Positions 48,942 to 61,899 of a stretch of DNA of 64,000 nt are shown piece after piece. The notes beneath the pieces were generated by a model. It made no database searches, was not told where the DNA came from, and saw only the letters and a list, made by a program, of their open reading frames with translations. Source of the stretch: Cyclospora cayetanensis (taxonomy: Eukaryota > Apicomplexa > Conoidasida > Eucoccidiorida > Eimeriidae); NCBI RefSeq assembly GCF_002999335.1, contig NW_020312071.1:50514-114513 (forward strand), written 5' to 3'. Position 1 is the stretch's first letter. Every line of letters starts with the position of its first letter. A program made the translations under genes and the position numbers.

Positions 48942-49667
48942 TCATATATTGCTCACTTAATTCTCCTAGACCATTATTTGAGCTCTACGGAATTTAATAC
49001 TGACTGAATAAAGCAAAGCTAAAAAGATCTTTGCCTAAAAATGCCTCCCTGCTGCAGCCATCGAGACTGTAAGTTGCCGAAAGACTCACGGCTTCACAGA
49101 GGGAACACCGGCGGCTTTACTCGTCAAAGATTTTGTATGAAATCGCAAAAGATGAAACAGGACGGTAATGCAATAGACTCAGCGGTAAACACAGTTACTT
49201 CATGAGCTTCAAGCCCTCCCTGTAGGCCACCTGCATGCACGACTCCAGCCCCACTGCTCGAGTCTACCTGCGGTCGCTCTCTCAATGCGCCTCAGCAATG
49301 CCTGGTGCGTTGTCAAGCGGCTCAAGTACAGGTGGGTATCGTAGAATGTAGCTAATGGGAGCTACTGGCCCCTGATTGGGTAGAGTGCCGGGCATGCAGC
49401 AATGGCGAATACAGAAACGAGTCAAGTGGTTTGCTGCTCATTGTAGCTGCCACTCCGTTACAGCATTTCAGACGCATCCATGGGTCTGTTTCCTTTTATA
49501 CACTCATACCACTTTAAGGGTCGTAGTAGCGCCAGCATCGCCGCAGGCACTATCCCTATAGAACACCAGCAGCACCGCCTGCTGCTGCAGATGCAGCAAG
49601 ATCATCTGCGGGAAATTTTCTTCCTTTCTGGACTTAGTGGCTTGAATGCATCCGTGCATGCTTCAGA
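48942..49667. promoter_or_regulatory. Divergent intergenic interval between AMPD and RRF genes
   Basis: The AMP deaminase gene is transcribed leftward and RRF rightward from this interval of about 0.7 kb, so it should hold both promoters, unless further AMPD 5' exons lie in it. No TATA-like or initiator motif could be assigned with confidence. The right part includes a short CAGCAG cluster at 49565-49600. Confidence 0.4.
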
Positions 49668-51763
49668 ATGCAGCTTTCCTTGGCTCGGAGTGGGAGCTCC
49701 CAGTTTCGCGTTTCCTCATCGTTGGGGGCGCTGGCCAGCCAGCTACAGGGCCCTTGGGTTCCCACGGCCCCTCCCAGTCTGTACTTAAGAAATGACTGCA
49801 GATACTTCTGCAACGGAAGGGAGGGAGCTCTTATGAGGGCTGCCGCGGCGGAACCTCGTTGGCTCAGTAATGTGTACTCTGGCTGGGGTGGCGCAGTGCG
49901 TTGTTTTGCCGGGGGAAAGCAGAAGGGCGGAGAGACCGCCAAAGAAAAGAAGCTGCGACGGCTCCTCAGAAAGATTAACCCCGACGCAGCAAATATGGGA
50001 GAACATGCAGGCGAGGTAGATGATGACAGTCGCGATTGCCAGTATCAGCGCCAGCAAAGAAGAAAAGGGGCAGAGCGGGAGGGCAGAGCAGCAGCAGGGC
50101 TCGAGGGCTTTGAGGCGGAGGCGGAAGCAGCCAGGCAGCAAATGGAGAATCAGCTTCAGCATCTTGCAGGAAAGCTCAAGGAGATGCAGATATCCCGACC
50201 CCATGTGGAGGTTTTCGAGCAGATCCAAGTCCACGTCGGTGGTAAGTCTGGAGCGCAGTCCCGAAGGATCAAGCTGCAGCAATACCAAAATCTTATTATA
50301 TTCACTGAATGATTCTTATGGAGCTGCATGCGAACTTTGACGCCATTGGCATGAGGCCACTTCGTTGGATCGATCTGTAGACTCCACAGTTTGCTTAGGG
50401 GCGTCGAGGTGTCGAGTGCATGTGGGGCTAGCGGTGTATCGTTGCTTCGCTGTTTTGTTTTCTTCTTCGCCTTATAAGGTTTTGGGGTGTATACTCGGGC
50501 GGCATGTACTTTGGGGCTGTACAGGCAGCACCAAGCGACTAGGCGAGTTAGCACAGGTGCTCATTCGGGGTAACTCGTTCGTGAGGCTCACGATTTTTAA
50601 CGATCAGCACCTCTCGAAGGTAGGGCTGCGGTCTCATTGCTGCTCCTTGAACTGGCCGTGACATTGTGCTGCGAATGCTGAAAATACTGATACACCCGAC
50701 ACTGCATCGACAACAACAGCAGCTACTGCGGCAGCAGCTGCTGTTGTACACCAAAATCGCACTTGGATTTGGGGCTTTGCCGCTTCGGTGCTCCTGACTG
50801 CTTCAAATTGTCGAAATTCATTGACGCTGCCTGAATGCTCGATAACCTGCGGCACATAAGCAGAGCAAAAGCTGTCTGTACACTGGAGTGCTTCCTGCAG
50901 GTGGTGTCTGCTCTCCGCCAGACGGATGAGCGTTGGAGTATCACTGAAGAGGGGCCGACAATCGTCCGCGTGCAGCTCCCTAAGGTATTAAGCTCCAGGG
51001 GTTCAGAGCTGAAATTTGCAGCTTCAGGCTTTGGCCCTTGGAGCAAAAGCAATTTAGGTAAGGGAGGTTCCAGCATGCAGGGCTGCATGTGTGTAGGTTA
51101 GAACTGGGTGGCTGGTTGTTCTGTGCAGATGACGGAGGAGCTCCGGAGTTCTTTTGTGTCTCAAGCGAAGGCTGCGGCAGAAGGGGTTAGCTGTACACTG
51201 ACCTTGTTTTCGCATATATGTATAGGGCCATGTATGTTTTTGTTGCCAAACGGTTTCCTTCTTCATAGACCATTCTGTCCCTCGTCTGTATGCAAGCGTA
51301 GATTCCGCTCTGATCCTCTTGGGCCGTCTGCCTCTCCATCCCTTCTTTCTGTTGGCATCATGTGACATGTCGTTTCCCGTGATTCTGGCGCTCCCGTGTC
51401 TACTCTCTCTTTTCTGTGTGTGTCTCTGCTCCATCTCTCTGGACTGTAGACAGACTTCTCTTCGCATGTAGGCCTGGTCAGGCGCCCTGCTCTTGTCCCT
51501 ATTGGGGAATTCGCATTACCTTTTCGCTTTGGCATCTGCTGGTGATACTGCTCTGTATGGTGCAGTGCAAAGTGCAAGTTCGCCGGGTTCGCCAGGATTT
51601 CAGATCAAAGCTTCACAGTGTATGTTCCCAAACTAAGGGGGCAGATGAGTCCCTCAAACGTGAGAAGGAACAACAGCTCCAGCACATGACAGATGATGCT
51701 GTGAGACGCGCAAATCAGCTTCTTAACGACAAGCTCAAGCAGTTGGCCGCCTCCCCGACGTGA
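49668..51763 (+). CDS. RRF: Ribosome recycling factor, organellar, five exons
   Basis: Splits post-termination ribosomes in organelles of bacterial origin. Exons 49668-50241, 50525-50619, 50901-50984, 51129-51185 and 51566-51763 agree in phase and give 335 aa. The ATG is the first after an in-frame TAG. The first 100 residues are Arg/Ser/Ala-rich without an acidic or strongly hydrophobic start, as in a mitochondrial presequence. A charged linker follows. The RRF fold begins near residue 165 (HLAGKLKEMQISRPHVEVFE, in place of the family's L-x-x-L-R-x-G-R-A) and continues with LAQVLIRGN, VVSALRQTDERW, GPTIVRVQLP, MTEELRSSFVSQAKAAAEG and CKVQVRRVRQDF, ending in a coiled helix. The usual Arg-Thr-Gly-Arg segment is altered. 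Apicoplast targeting is less likely because no signal peptide is seen, but is not excluded. Confidence 0.9.
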
Positions 51764-53251
51764 TGCAGAGCAGCGCTGCCTGCAGCTGGGTTCGACATGT
51801 TTTTGCGTACAATGACCCCTTTGGCTAGCCATAGCAGCCTGTAACCAGCCATACACACCTGTGGCTAGCTGTGTTGTCCTGCTAGCCAGCAGGCTTCTTG
51901 TGAAGTGGGGATCTAGTGACCATTGCGTAGTGCTCATTCTTCTCTGCTTCAGCTTCTTTTAGCCGGCTCCTGCTCGAAATATGCCAAAGAGGCCTCTTAT
52001 CGCGCTAAAAAGAGGGTGTCCGTGCCCCTTTGAGGCGCTTTCTTTATTCTCCACAAAAGCCACCAGACGTGTGGTATTTCACCTGTTGATATGGCAGGTT
52101 TTATTCGTTGCTTCTAATCAGCATTTGACCATCCCCTCTTCTTCCCTCTGCCGAGTGTCGTCTCTTTGCATAGCGGATCTACTTTGTTTCTGTTTTCGAC
52201 TGCCCCTTTCACTCCTCACTTTTTCCTCCCTAGGCCCGTGTGTGCGCGGAAGCTCCTTATTAGCGTGCAAGGTGTAGGCTGCGGCAGGCCTACCATATGC
52301 ATTTGAATAGCATTCGAGCACTGGCTGGTAGTTCTCTAATCCTCTGGTTTGCAGCTTAATTTAAGTGCAGCAGTAGCGTTACTTAGTCGGTGAGCGAGCA
52401 TTTGTGTGCCCGGAATGGCTATCTGGGTGTATATACTAGGCCTGCTGTAGTGCAGACATTGCATACTAATAATGAGTCTTCCCATACACAGGCTTAGAGG
52501 AAAAAATATGAGGTATGAAAAGGGATCTAGAGAATAGAAGCAAAGTAAACACCCCAGGCTAAAAGAGAACGCGCATTCCATGCGCGGTATTGAATTGCTT
52601 TGCACGCGAATTGGGTGCCCATATGTCGCTTACCAGATGCTCTACTCATCTCGCCTACTTTTCTGCGTTCCTCTTTCTTTTGACATGCCGTTGCTGGATA
52701 GGCTCTGCCGGACAAATGAGCGCGGACTGAAAGGTCGGATGATTTTAATGCGCACCCCGAGTACATTAAGCAGCGCTCGCTTGCTTTACAAGGACTGTTC
52801 GTATTTGTTGCGTCAAAGCTGCTATTGTCGTTACTCTAGCTCCCCTGTGGAAAGCTTGTTGAAGGTGTTTCAAATCCGTAAGCCTTCTGTGCATGAACGG
52901 CATTCCGCCTGGCTCGTGCTGGGCCCGCTGCTGTATGTCTCGATACGGCGAGGGGACGCTGATTAAAAGGCATCAAGGGCTCACCCAAGCACAGAATTCG
53001 TAGCAATAGTCATATATTCGTATCTTCTGCACTGCTCTCTGGTTGATCGGCGGCCGTTTTGTGTGATGCGTGCCCATTGAGCAGCCCCTGGATCGCCCTC
53101 TCCAGCGTTGAGCGCTGCGGCACATACCCAGCGCACGATTCCGCGGTGTATTCATTCTCCCCCAAGTTGGGCACATAATTTTTGCCCTCTTTGCTCATGT
53201 CTTTTGTATCAAGTGTAGCGCTTCGGGTGTAGCACGGCGCACCTCGAAATA
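51764..53251. other. Intergenic interval of 1.5 kb, weak minus-strand frame
   Basis: Contains the RRF 3' flank and the DUF202 gene promoter. A minus-strand ATG frame at 53200-53010 encodes 63 residues (starting MSKEGKNYVPNLGENEY) and is divergent from the DUF202 gene. A plus frame at 52580-52966 has no recognisable domain. A TA/GCTAGCCA repeat cluster (about 51825-51890: GGCTAGCCATAG, TAACCAGCCATA, GTGGCTAGCTG) is visible. Coding status of the small frames is uncertain. Confidence 0.4.
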
Positions 53252-55026
53252 ATGACCGCAGCTGCATCACGCGTATTCGGGGTTTTATCTCTTTCTTCAT
53301 TTGCAGGCCGCAGGGCCTCCTATCCCTTGATAAGAGGTGTTGGACCACAGAAGTGTGGGGGCCCCCTTCGGGGGGCCCTCCCACCCCGCACAGTTCCTGT
53401 TTGTGCAGGGGCCCCCCCAGGACCTAGCAGCACCCCCTCGTACCCTCGGATCGCTGCCTTTGGCCACCGCTTTCACGCGCAAAACTGCATGTTCAGTAAG
53501 GACTGCTGCAGCAGCGCTAACAGGCTATTTGTGGAGTGCTCTCTCGGTGGGAGCGAGTATCCACGTCTCTTGGGCCTGATCCGTTTTGCCTCTTCATCCG
53601 TGGCCAGTGGGTAAGGCTTCTTCTCCCTTTCTGTTTCTATCCGCTGTGGCTTCTCAGCCTCATCGTTCCAGTGACACTTGCGCTCTTTCCCTCACTTCTG
53701 CCTCGTGTGCCCTCGCGAAGCCTGAACGCATGCTGTCGCTTTCTGGTGGCTCCTCCTTGTCGCCTCTACCCTTTCTTTTGGTCGCTCTGTGCAGGCGAAC
53801 CTGAGACAGGGCAGGGAGAGGAGTGCGGGCTTTGGGGCGTGTTTCAGCATCTTCGCTAGCATCGTGTCTCTCTCTCGCAGGATTCAGAGAGACACAGACG
53901 AGCGGCAGCTGCAGCAGCCACTTCAGAAGCCACGGGAGCAGCACGAGCTTCGAAGAAGCCTTAGAGCCTCGCGAAAAAGAGGCTTGAGACGGGCTGGACT
54001 CTTGCGGCAGCAGCAGCAGCACGAGCAGCGACAAGTGCAGCAGCAATTGCAGCTGCTGCAACATGAGCACCAACAATTGGGCATGTTGTTCCAGATCGAA
54101 TCAGCAGTCTTAAACTTTGAGAATGTCTATCTCTCTTGGATGCGAAACGGCCTGCTTGCTTCCTCCTGCGCAATGATTGCATATGGCATCGACGATTGGT
54201 AGGATATGCATCCCTCGGGGGTTTTGCGTGTTCTCCACGTTTCCTCCACTCTCGATAGCTGTGCCCCTGCATCTTTCTCTTCCTCTCTCGCGGCACATTT
54301 AGTACCCTTAGACTCAGTGCGTGGGTGTAGAATCGCAAAGCCATGCGCGTTTTCTGTGTTTTGCCCGCTGCAGGAGTGCGTCTGTCGCTGCCTCAGCATT
54401 TTTATCCATCGGGGGCCTGTGTCTTGTGCTAGGATCTCTCCGCTCATTGATACTTCTCCCCCAGCTCCATGCAGTACGCCCCTACGACCACAACGAGAAG
54501 CAGTCCCCTCCGCTCCAAAACTATCGCTTCGTATTGTGCCTGCCGCCTTTGTTGCTCACCAAGGCTTACGTCTCTGCTCCTCTGATTGCCTCTCGCTTGC
54601 ACTGGCAAGGGTCTCTCGCTCAAGTTCCCTACCTGCGCATTTTTTTAATTGAGACGCTTCCCTCACTCGATCTTCTTCTCCCGTAGTCTCGCTGGCCGGC
54701 GTGTGGATGGGCTGTTCTCTGCACATTTCCTGCTATATATATCTCTGGATGCATCGCGTTGCCTGGGTATCTGCGTCTCGACCCCTCAGCAATGTAAAAA
54801 CGCGCGCCATGTTTACCTCCGCTGGGAGCAGCACAGGCACCAGCAGCAGCAAGCAGCCATAAATTCTGGCCTTCTGTCGCATAGCGAACTCTTTCAGAAC
54901 TCCAACATGAGGAGCAACAGCAGTCTTCGTATGCCTCTGCAACTTGCTGCTGTTACTTTTGTATGGGTAATGTGGCTTGTTGCTGCAGCGGGAGTAGCAG
55001 GAAGCTTCTTTCCAGATATCAGGTGA
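53252..55026 (+). CDS. DUF202-type mitochondrial membrane protein, four exons
   Basis: Exons 53252-53610, 53881-54198, 54374-54473 and 54790-55026 join in phase to 337 aa. The N-terminus (MTAAASRVFGVLSLSSFAGR) looks like a mitochondrial presequence. A Gln/Arg-rich coiled segment follows, then FENVYLSWMRNGLLASSCAM, which matches the DUF202 signature of an Asn/Glu-x-x-x-LxWxRTGL helix. The second membrane helix (VAASAFLSIGGLCLVLGSL) starts right after a Trp codon split by an intron. A third helix near the C-terminus (AAVTFVWVMWLVAAAGVAG) completes the three-helix DUF202 layout. Function of the family is unknown; related yeast proteins occur in vacuolar and mitochondrial membranes. A GTGAGA after the last Ile codon could act as a donor, but the stop directly after the third helix fits the domain. 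Confidence 0.78.
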
Positions 55027-58000
55027 GATTCATCCTTGTGGCTGCTACTGCATTACATAGGGCGACAAGCGTTTGTCAGGGGTCGTTGGCGAGGTGCTTG
55101 AAATAGGCAAGGGCTGCTGTAACAGCCTGTATGCGTGAGCGTCTGCACTCATGTGGGCATCCGCATGCATTCAGTGCGCGTTTATGCCTGTCGACCCACA
55201 TACACGTGAATATGTGCACATGAAATTGTCGGCCTGGAGTTTGTATTTGTATGAGGGCGTCCTGATACCTCCCGCTGAGACGCCTATACCCTACTATGCG
55301 GAAGGGAACCCTCCTGGCCCTTTTACTAGACACAGGGGGAAAGGACTGTGGTTGCTCTGCGTGCATACATTTGTCTCAATGGATGTGCTTCTGTCGGAAT
55401 TCTTCATCCGCCGTGTTCTCTGTGTGTGCGTTTTGCGTTTCTGACATCTTCAAGGACTTCGTGCCCCACATTATATTCCAGAGGACCGCTCGACTCATTG
55501 AGGCAGATCCTCCGCCTACCTCCAATCCAAACCCCAAGATGTGAAGAACAGCTTTCACCCATCAAGGAAACTGTCCATCCTTAACATATTTTCGTGTGGC
55601 GTAAAGCCTGGACTTCACGTCGTAACCGAAAGTAATAAGCTTTCAACTTCTTCGGCAAACACTGTGTCGAAATGGCACCCTCCGTTCTCTTGAGCACCTT
55701 CAAACCTTGTTTTTAAAGCATTTCCAGCTTCTCAAAATTTATCTTGATTTGCTCCTGATTTCCTTTCTCTTGAGTGTGCTACGATGAAGAAGTCAGCATT
55801 GCTGCCTTTTGCGGCGCGCGCAGCCCCCGGGGTTAGCCTTGCAGATGGCAAAGAGACTAAACGCCAATTCCGGTTTAAATCCACACTTTATATGTAACCC
55901 GTCTACCAGCAAGAAAAACGGAAGGGGGATGGAGTTTTGCTTCTTGGTATATGGGTTACTTATGGGGGACTCCAAATTGGGGGGCATCTCCACTGCGGCA
56001 TGCTTCTTGAGGTAAAATACCGTGGTATATTTCTTTTGAGGCCATGAAACAATTCACAGAATGTTTCGTACTAACTTCCATAGTTCTTGGTATATTTGTA
56101 TGCCGTTATCTCACTTCCGTGAAACTTGGTAAGAATGGGGTTAAAGGCAGGAAGGGTGCCGACCCGCTAGTTCTAAGAACACCAATGCTCGTGCATTTCG
56201 CGTTCCTGAATAGTAAATATGCTGGTTTTTCAATGGAAGGAGTGTCTCTGAGGGCTGCGCTGAAGGGGCTAGCATGCGGCAGTCTATCGGTAAGTACGCC
56301 TATCACGGCGCTGCCGGGGACTTTGGGTGCCTGAAGGTGCAATGCACGTTCTCGATAGGAAGAAGGAAGCGGAGGAAATAGTAGTTTCAGAGTTTAGAGG
56401 ATACGGGGGGAGAAACTCGAGATGTTTTATCGCCGTTTCAGTGAGAGACGATGTGGGTGGTCCCCATGGAGATTACTGAACTGCTTTGCGAGAAAATAAT
56501 GGGTGTTTTCCTTTTAGTATAATTCAGCTCTAATTCTGCCTTATAAGAAGCTCTGGCAATAACGAAATAAGGCGAGTGTACGCGCTTTGCGTGCCAGGAT
56601 TTAAATCGATTTCCCATGGTGGTCTGTGGTTGCTTCCCCGCGTGGAATGCTCCGTGTGTGTCATTGTTATCGTAAAGGAATGTGCAAAAAGCTGAAGGCC
56701 TTGAAAAGAGGGTAGCGACTGCAATAAAGCACGTACAGATGTGCTACTGTTTTACAAGCGCCATCTGGAGAATCTAACCTTTTTAGTGCTTTCCTCCATG
56801 TAGACCACTGAGTTAGCCAAGGGCCCTTCTAGGCAAACTTCACTTGCCGCTCCTCAAACTAATCGGTCAAAGCTAGAGAAGGTTGCATTCGCCTACTCCT
56901 AAATGGTCTATAATGCTCCTCCCTTTTCTGCCACGTGCTCGGTTGTAGCGTGCCCTCCACGGGAAACGAACCGTCCCATTCACTGCTCTAGCTCTAGCTC
57001 ATTCGCCTTTCATTTCAAGTGTCTGTCTATTTTCAACCTGTCTATCATCTCTCTTTCCATTGTCATCTCTGTTTTCTAGAAATATGTTGAAGGTGACTCG
57101 CTGTGGCGGGAGAGGATCTGCTGACCGCTAATGAAACCAAACTGAACTATAGGGTTTCTATGACTCCTCGCGGTCAGACGTTTCTCTTTCGGACACTAAT
57201 CTCCCTATTCTCGTTCCTCGCGTTTGCATTACAGCAAAACTCGAATCCTTAGCATACAACAAGTCCCCCGCCGGCCGGCACAGTTTACGTAGACTCTATT
57301 TGTTATTAGCGCCGCCCTTTCTACTGTTGATGAAGGAAACGTCTGCCAATAACTGCAGTCGAACCACTAGACCGCGGCTTCTCCAGAGGCGCGAACGCGT
57401 GTCCTATGTTTTGGCATGGCACGCACCCTCATGGTCACTGCGGCTAGATGGCGGCTTACTCCCAGGGTAGGAAGATACTCTCTTTTACAGCGTCAAAAAT
57501 ATCTTTGGCCAATGTGATCCTCTACATCCTTCGAACGCAAACCTCAAGCACCGCTGATACAACTCCCGCGGTGTTCCTTGTCACTCATGTCTGCACTTAA
57601 AATGGATATATAGGGATGTGACTTTCGTGGTAGGGCCCACAGAGAACACAGAATGGCGAAAACACACTTAGTGAAAGCAACGGTGCAGTACACAAATCGA
57701 TATCCAAGCAGTGTGCAGCCAAAAAAGTTATCACTTCTCTGGTTATTTAGATACCCCTCTGGAGGCTGATTTACCTTCAGGGATGTCTACGTTGTGGTGC
57801 AAAGAGGCCATCCCACACCTGAGGATCTGGAAGCATCGCGAGCAGCGGACAGCCTAGGCCTTCGATGCTGGTAGGGTGCAGAAGGAGCCAGCGTTTCCCA
57901 AGGATAAGGGTCCCTTACAGATTCACCTAACGAAACCCGCAGCGCATTTTCCAATGCTGCACTGGTAGAAGACGGCGAGTACGCCTGTGAATCGGCTGGC

Positions 58001-61000
58001 ATTGACGTACGGGCATCCTTGTTTATCCGCCCTCCCCCCCTCGGCCGCTTTTTCTACGAGACCTACGGCGACAAAGAACTGTGGCTTGATGAAGAGTAAA
58101 TAGCGCACACTGCAGCTTTTGTTGGTCTTATTGGTCTTATTGTTCTCTTAAGAACCGATCTATTGAAGATATTCTCAAGTCTGCGTGAGGACTCCGAGAG
58201 CAAACGAATGCGAAAGGCGAGCGGCAGTCACCGTGGTTCTTTTGGGTACTGGCAGTAATTCCGTATTTAACTGGCTCAAGTAGACCGTCTAGCTGCTCTG
58301 CAATAAATGCTTTTTAAACCAGTAATCTATCTAAAAGTAACCAAAGGGAATAGTGGAATCGTTTAGGATGTTTTGCCTAGGTGGACGCTTTCCTTCTTCT
58401 CCTAAGTGTTGAGTAGCATGCATCTATTTGTATCATCCTGAAGACTGTTACTTAAAAACAATATGATTGATTGAGTCTGGAAGCTGCACAACAAAAAGTG
58501 CCACCTCATGTTTTCTGCCGCAGGCCCCTTCACTCCCTGTGTGCTGAGAGCAGCAACAAGTTTGTGCATGGCCAGAGTTCTGAGAAATACATGGCTCTTA
58601 GGAGCACGGAATTTTCCTGAGCAAGCAAACATTATTCTGATTCACTCTGGAAAGGGCAGAGTCTACATTATTAGAATGGAATACGCGAAAACAGTTGACT
58701 AGAAGTATTTGGCAGTGATGGGGCATGCGCGTACCGTGTGAACCAGTGTAGAGTACTAGGAGAACGTAACACTACTCTTTCAGCAAACAGTTTGAGCGTA
58801 TGAAACGCACGTCATCACATTGATTTGCAATTCTGCTCCCTAAGTCGATCCAGGAAGCGAACTAAATTACAGAGGGCCGTCTATAAACCCGAAATAGTCC
58901 GTTTTCGAATCCGCCTGCGTTTCAAGGGCCGAATCTAGTTTTCAGTCAGATCAGACCAGAAAAGGCAATATGCAGCCGGAAAATGTACGGGTCTCTTCAC
59001 TATTGAAGGCTCTCAAGAGACCGCTTTGTACCAACGTGTCGTATGAATTTTTATACCTCGACATGTCTGAATTCCAAGCCCCTGCGTACTACAGATCTCG
59101 CTTAGCTGAACAGTAGAACTGATGTATGCGCGGGGTGCGCGGTAATAAAACCGAATTATCTGGGCCCATCCAGCCTGCTAGATACATTTCGCTGTATTGT
59201 ATTCGTTTCCAAAGAAGCTGGTTGGCCTTCACCGTATATCTAGTAAGCAAAGACTAAAGTGCGCTGCATCGCAAAACTCAGAGGATCTATTAGTTGCTAG
59301 CTAGGAGCAGCAGAGCCTCTATATTTATTAAATAGGGAACTATACTTTATACCATATGACAGGCATCCTTACCACAAGTATAAAAGCAATAAGCGAGAAA
59401 AATCGGATGCTAGCTCATCATTTGGCTGGCAAGTAAGGGACATGTTAACACGCTGTTTCTGCGTGGGAACAAGGAACACATTGCAACGATTCATTCTCGC
59501 GACAGAAAACTTAAATTCTAGGGTACAGGTGTCCCTTGGATGTACTGTTAAAGGTTCCGTAATTGAATGGGCCGCCGATCTGCCGAGACATTACAGGAGA
59601 CGTACTGGAGATTGTGTGATGGAAGACTGGACCCAATGGTCCATTTTCGAAAATTTTTGGCAAGGATTAAGCAATACAGGAAGCAACCGACACTAACACA
59701 GGTCCATGTCCCATATGCATGAAATTTGAAGCCTTCGGTGAGTTTCTAAGGAAGCGCGTGATATAACAATGGACTGAAGTACAGATGACTTCCTCTATTC
59801 TATCTCGCCCTCCTGCTTCTGCAAGTATTGTAACGAGACAGAAGTCTGCTCGTTGTATCTTGTTGGAAGTAAGAGAAATTGTGTTGGAGTTGCTGACTGT
59901 GCCTTCAAAACCCTCGACGAATTCGGTCTGTAAAATCAAAAAACAAATGACAAAAACTATCCAAAATTCACAATGATCAAACCTTGAATGGAAGGAATCA
60001 TATGAGGAACCATGATCGCCCGGTTAGATAAACGGTTTCTGACTCCTGCAGCGTTTAGTTAAGTTTGAGGAGAGAGACATATGCGCGAAGAAGACCTACA
60101 AGGTGGAAGCAGGAGTAGCCGTACCTGAGCTAGCTGATTCCATTACGCTGGCGTAAAGCATGATAGATTTGCATCAAGGCATCGCTCGATGCCACATGTT
60201 TATGCTCTCAAATCCAAGACGTACCTTACAGCAAGCGTATTTCAGATTCGTTTTCCCATCTCGTATTGGGATGAGGGCTGCACAATATACAAACAGCGCT
60301 GGGCCTCTTCATATGAACTGCAGACGGGACTACAACACATCACTCGTGGTCCTGAGATTACCACTATTCCTGTGTACAGCTAGCGTAGCGTCAGAGACAA
60401 ACACGGAAAACCAAAAATGGGAAAAATAGCAGTTCGGGTATATCAAAGCACAAAGGGCTTAGCCTTGCCGTCCAAAAAAATGCGCTTGAATTGAGGGAAG
60501 TGGAAAAAGCGGCGGAATGGGACGCGTGGAGGTGAAGGCATGCGATATCCGCTTCCAAAACCTATCAGCGATAATCAAAACAAATACACTTTATATTGCC
60601 TGCACCTACCTAGAGCTGCTTATGGCGAACTGCTTCAGGCACCATGGGAGAAGCTAACTCAGCGGAGTATGTAAGGACTACCCATGGTCTCCCTCATCCG
60701 AAGGCCCATTATGCATGCGTCATACAATGCGACGCCTTATATCAAGCTAACAGTCCCCCTCATCAAAAAAGATATCGAAATACCCAAGCCAATTCGTCAG
60801 TTCTTTAGCAGTTTTGATTTGATATTATAGAGCAGCAGAATGTGTGGAAGTGCACTGAAGCCCACAATACGCACAACGGTGGGCCGCCGAGTTGCGACCC
60901 ATACGCGTACACTTTCCCATTACTGTCCACGTTGCGCCGAGTTCACGTGTGCTCTATTATGGTAGAAAAGTAAACCGGTGTCTGCGTATACGGCTAGCTG

Positions 61001-61899
61001 GCTAGCGGCGTGCAAGCTAGTGGGGCACTTCGAAATTTGTGCCTCCATTCTGTTCGTCAAACAACCAGACAAAGAGTGATGCGGCCCCACTACATATCGT
61101 ATTAAACACCTAAAATCTCAAAGCAGCTAATTACCGTAGGAGTGCCAATATCACGTTTCCTGTATCCCAAAGTTATTCCTGGGATAATCATAATCTGCGC
61201 AATAGCCGATTTGGGTGGAGGAAGGTGCAATCCCTCTGCCAGAACAGCAGAGATTTATCTAGTTTGCTGCACTCCCAAAGATAGAGGGGAAATTGGTACA
61301 CTTAGAGAACTCCGAGCATACACCCCACAGCGTGGTTTGGCAAAACGAACGCCCGGGTCATCCAAAGGCAGCAAGGTGCAAACCCACCTGTTTTGTTTCT
61401 TTATTTCTTAGCTTCTCAAGGCATATAGTATTCCTGAACCACTTCTTTACCCGTTGTGCCCTTTGCTCGCTCTTCAAAAAGCGCAGGCTTCCGCCCGAGC
61501 CGCAAGGAGCGATCTACACCCAAACCTTGAAACACAAACCATTAATCCATAGAGAGAAAGGGTTATCGCTATCCTTATTTTCTCATAACTAATCTGATAA
61601 TAGCTCCTATACAATTCAGGAAAGCGTGCGTACTTTCAATTAGTGTATTCTGCCATGTACACCTGAAGGCTCCCTGCTGCCGCCCCGGCCATGGGCGGGT
61701 GCGACGGTCGCGTGAGGCGCAGCAGCTGCCACCCTCTAGGTTCAGAGTTTCGAGATTTATTATTGGTTATTATGTTTTTTGTAGTAGACCAATTGGCTTT
61801 CTACGGCTATGGCCGCCGCAATGCGAGTCTTCGCTTCACCTCCACCCTCACCATCTCCAGCCCCCCCGATACTGTAGATTTCATACTGTCTACCACTCC
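55027..61899. other. Seven kilobases without a recognised gene; one exon-like frame
   Basis: No family could be identified over the whole stretch. The best exon candidate is plus 56044-56290, which encodes a membrane segment (ECFVLTSIVLGIFVCRYL) and ends LKGLACGSLS at a strong donor TCG|GTAAGT. It has a faint resemblance to TMEM242-type proteins, but partner exons were not found. Other frames at 58508, 59442, 60160 and 61142 look incidental. Composition is balanced to AT-leaning and repeat-free. Confidence 0.5.
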
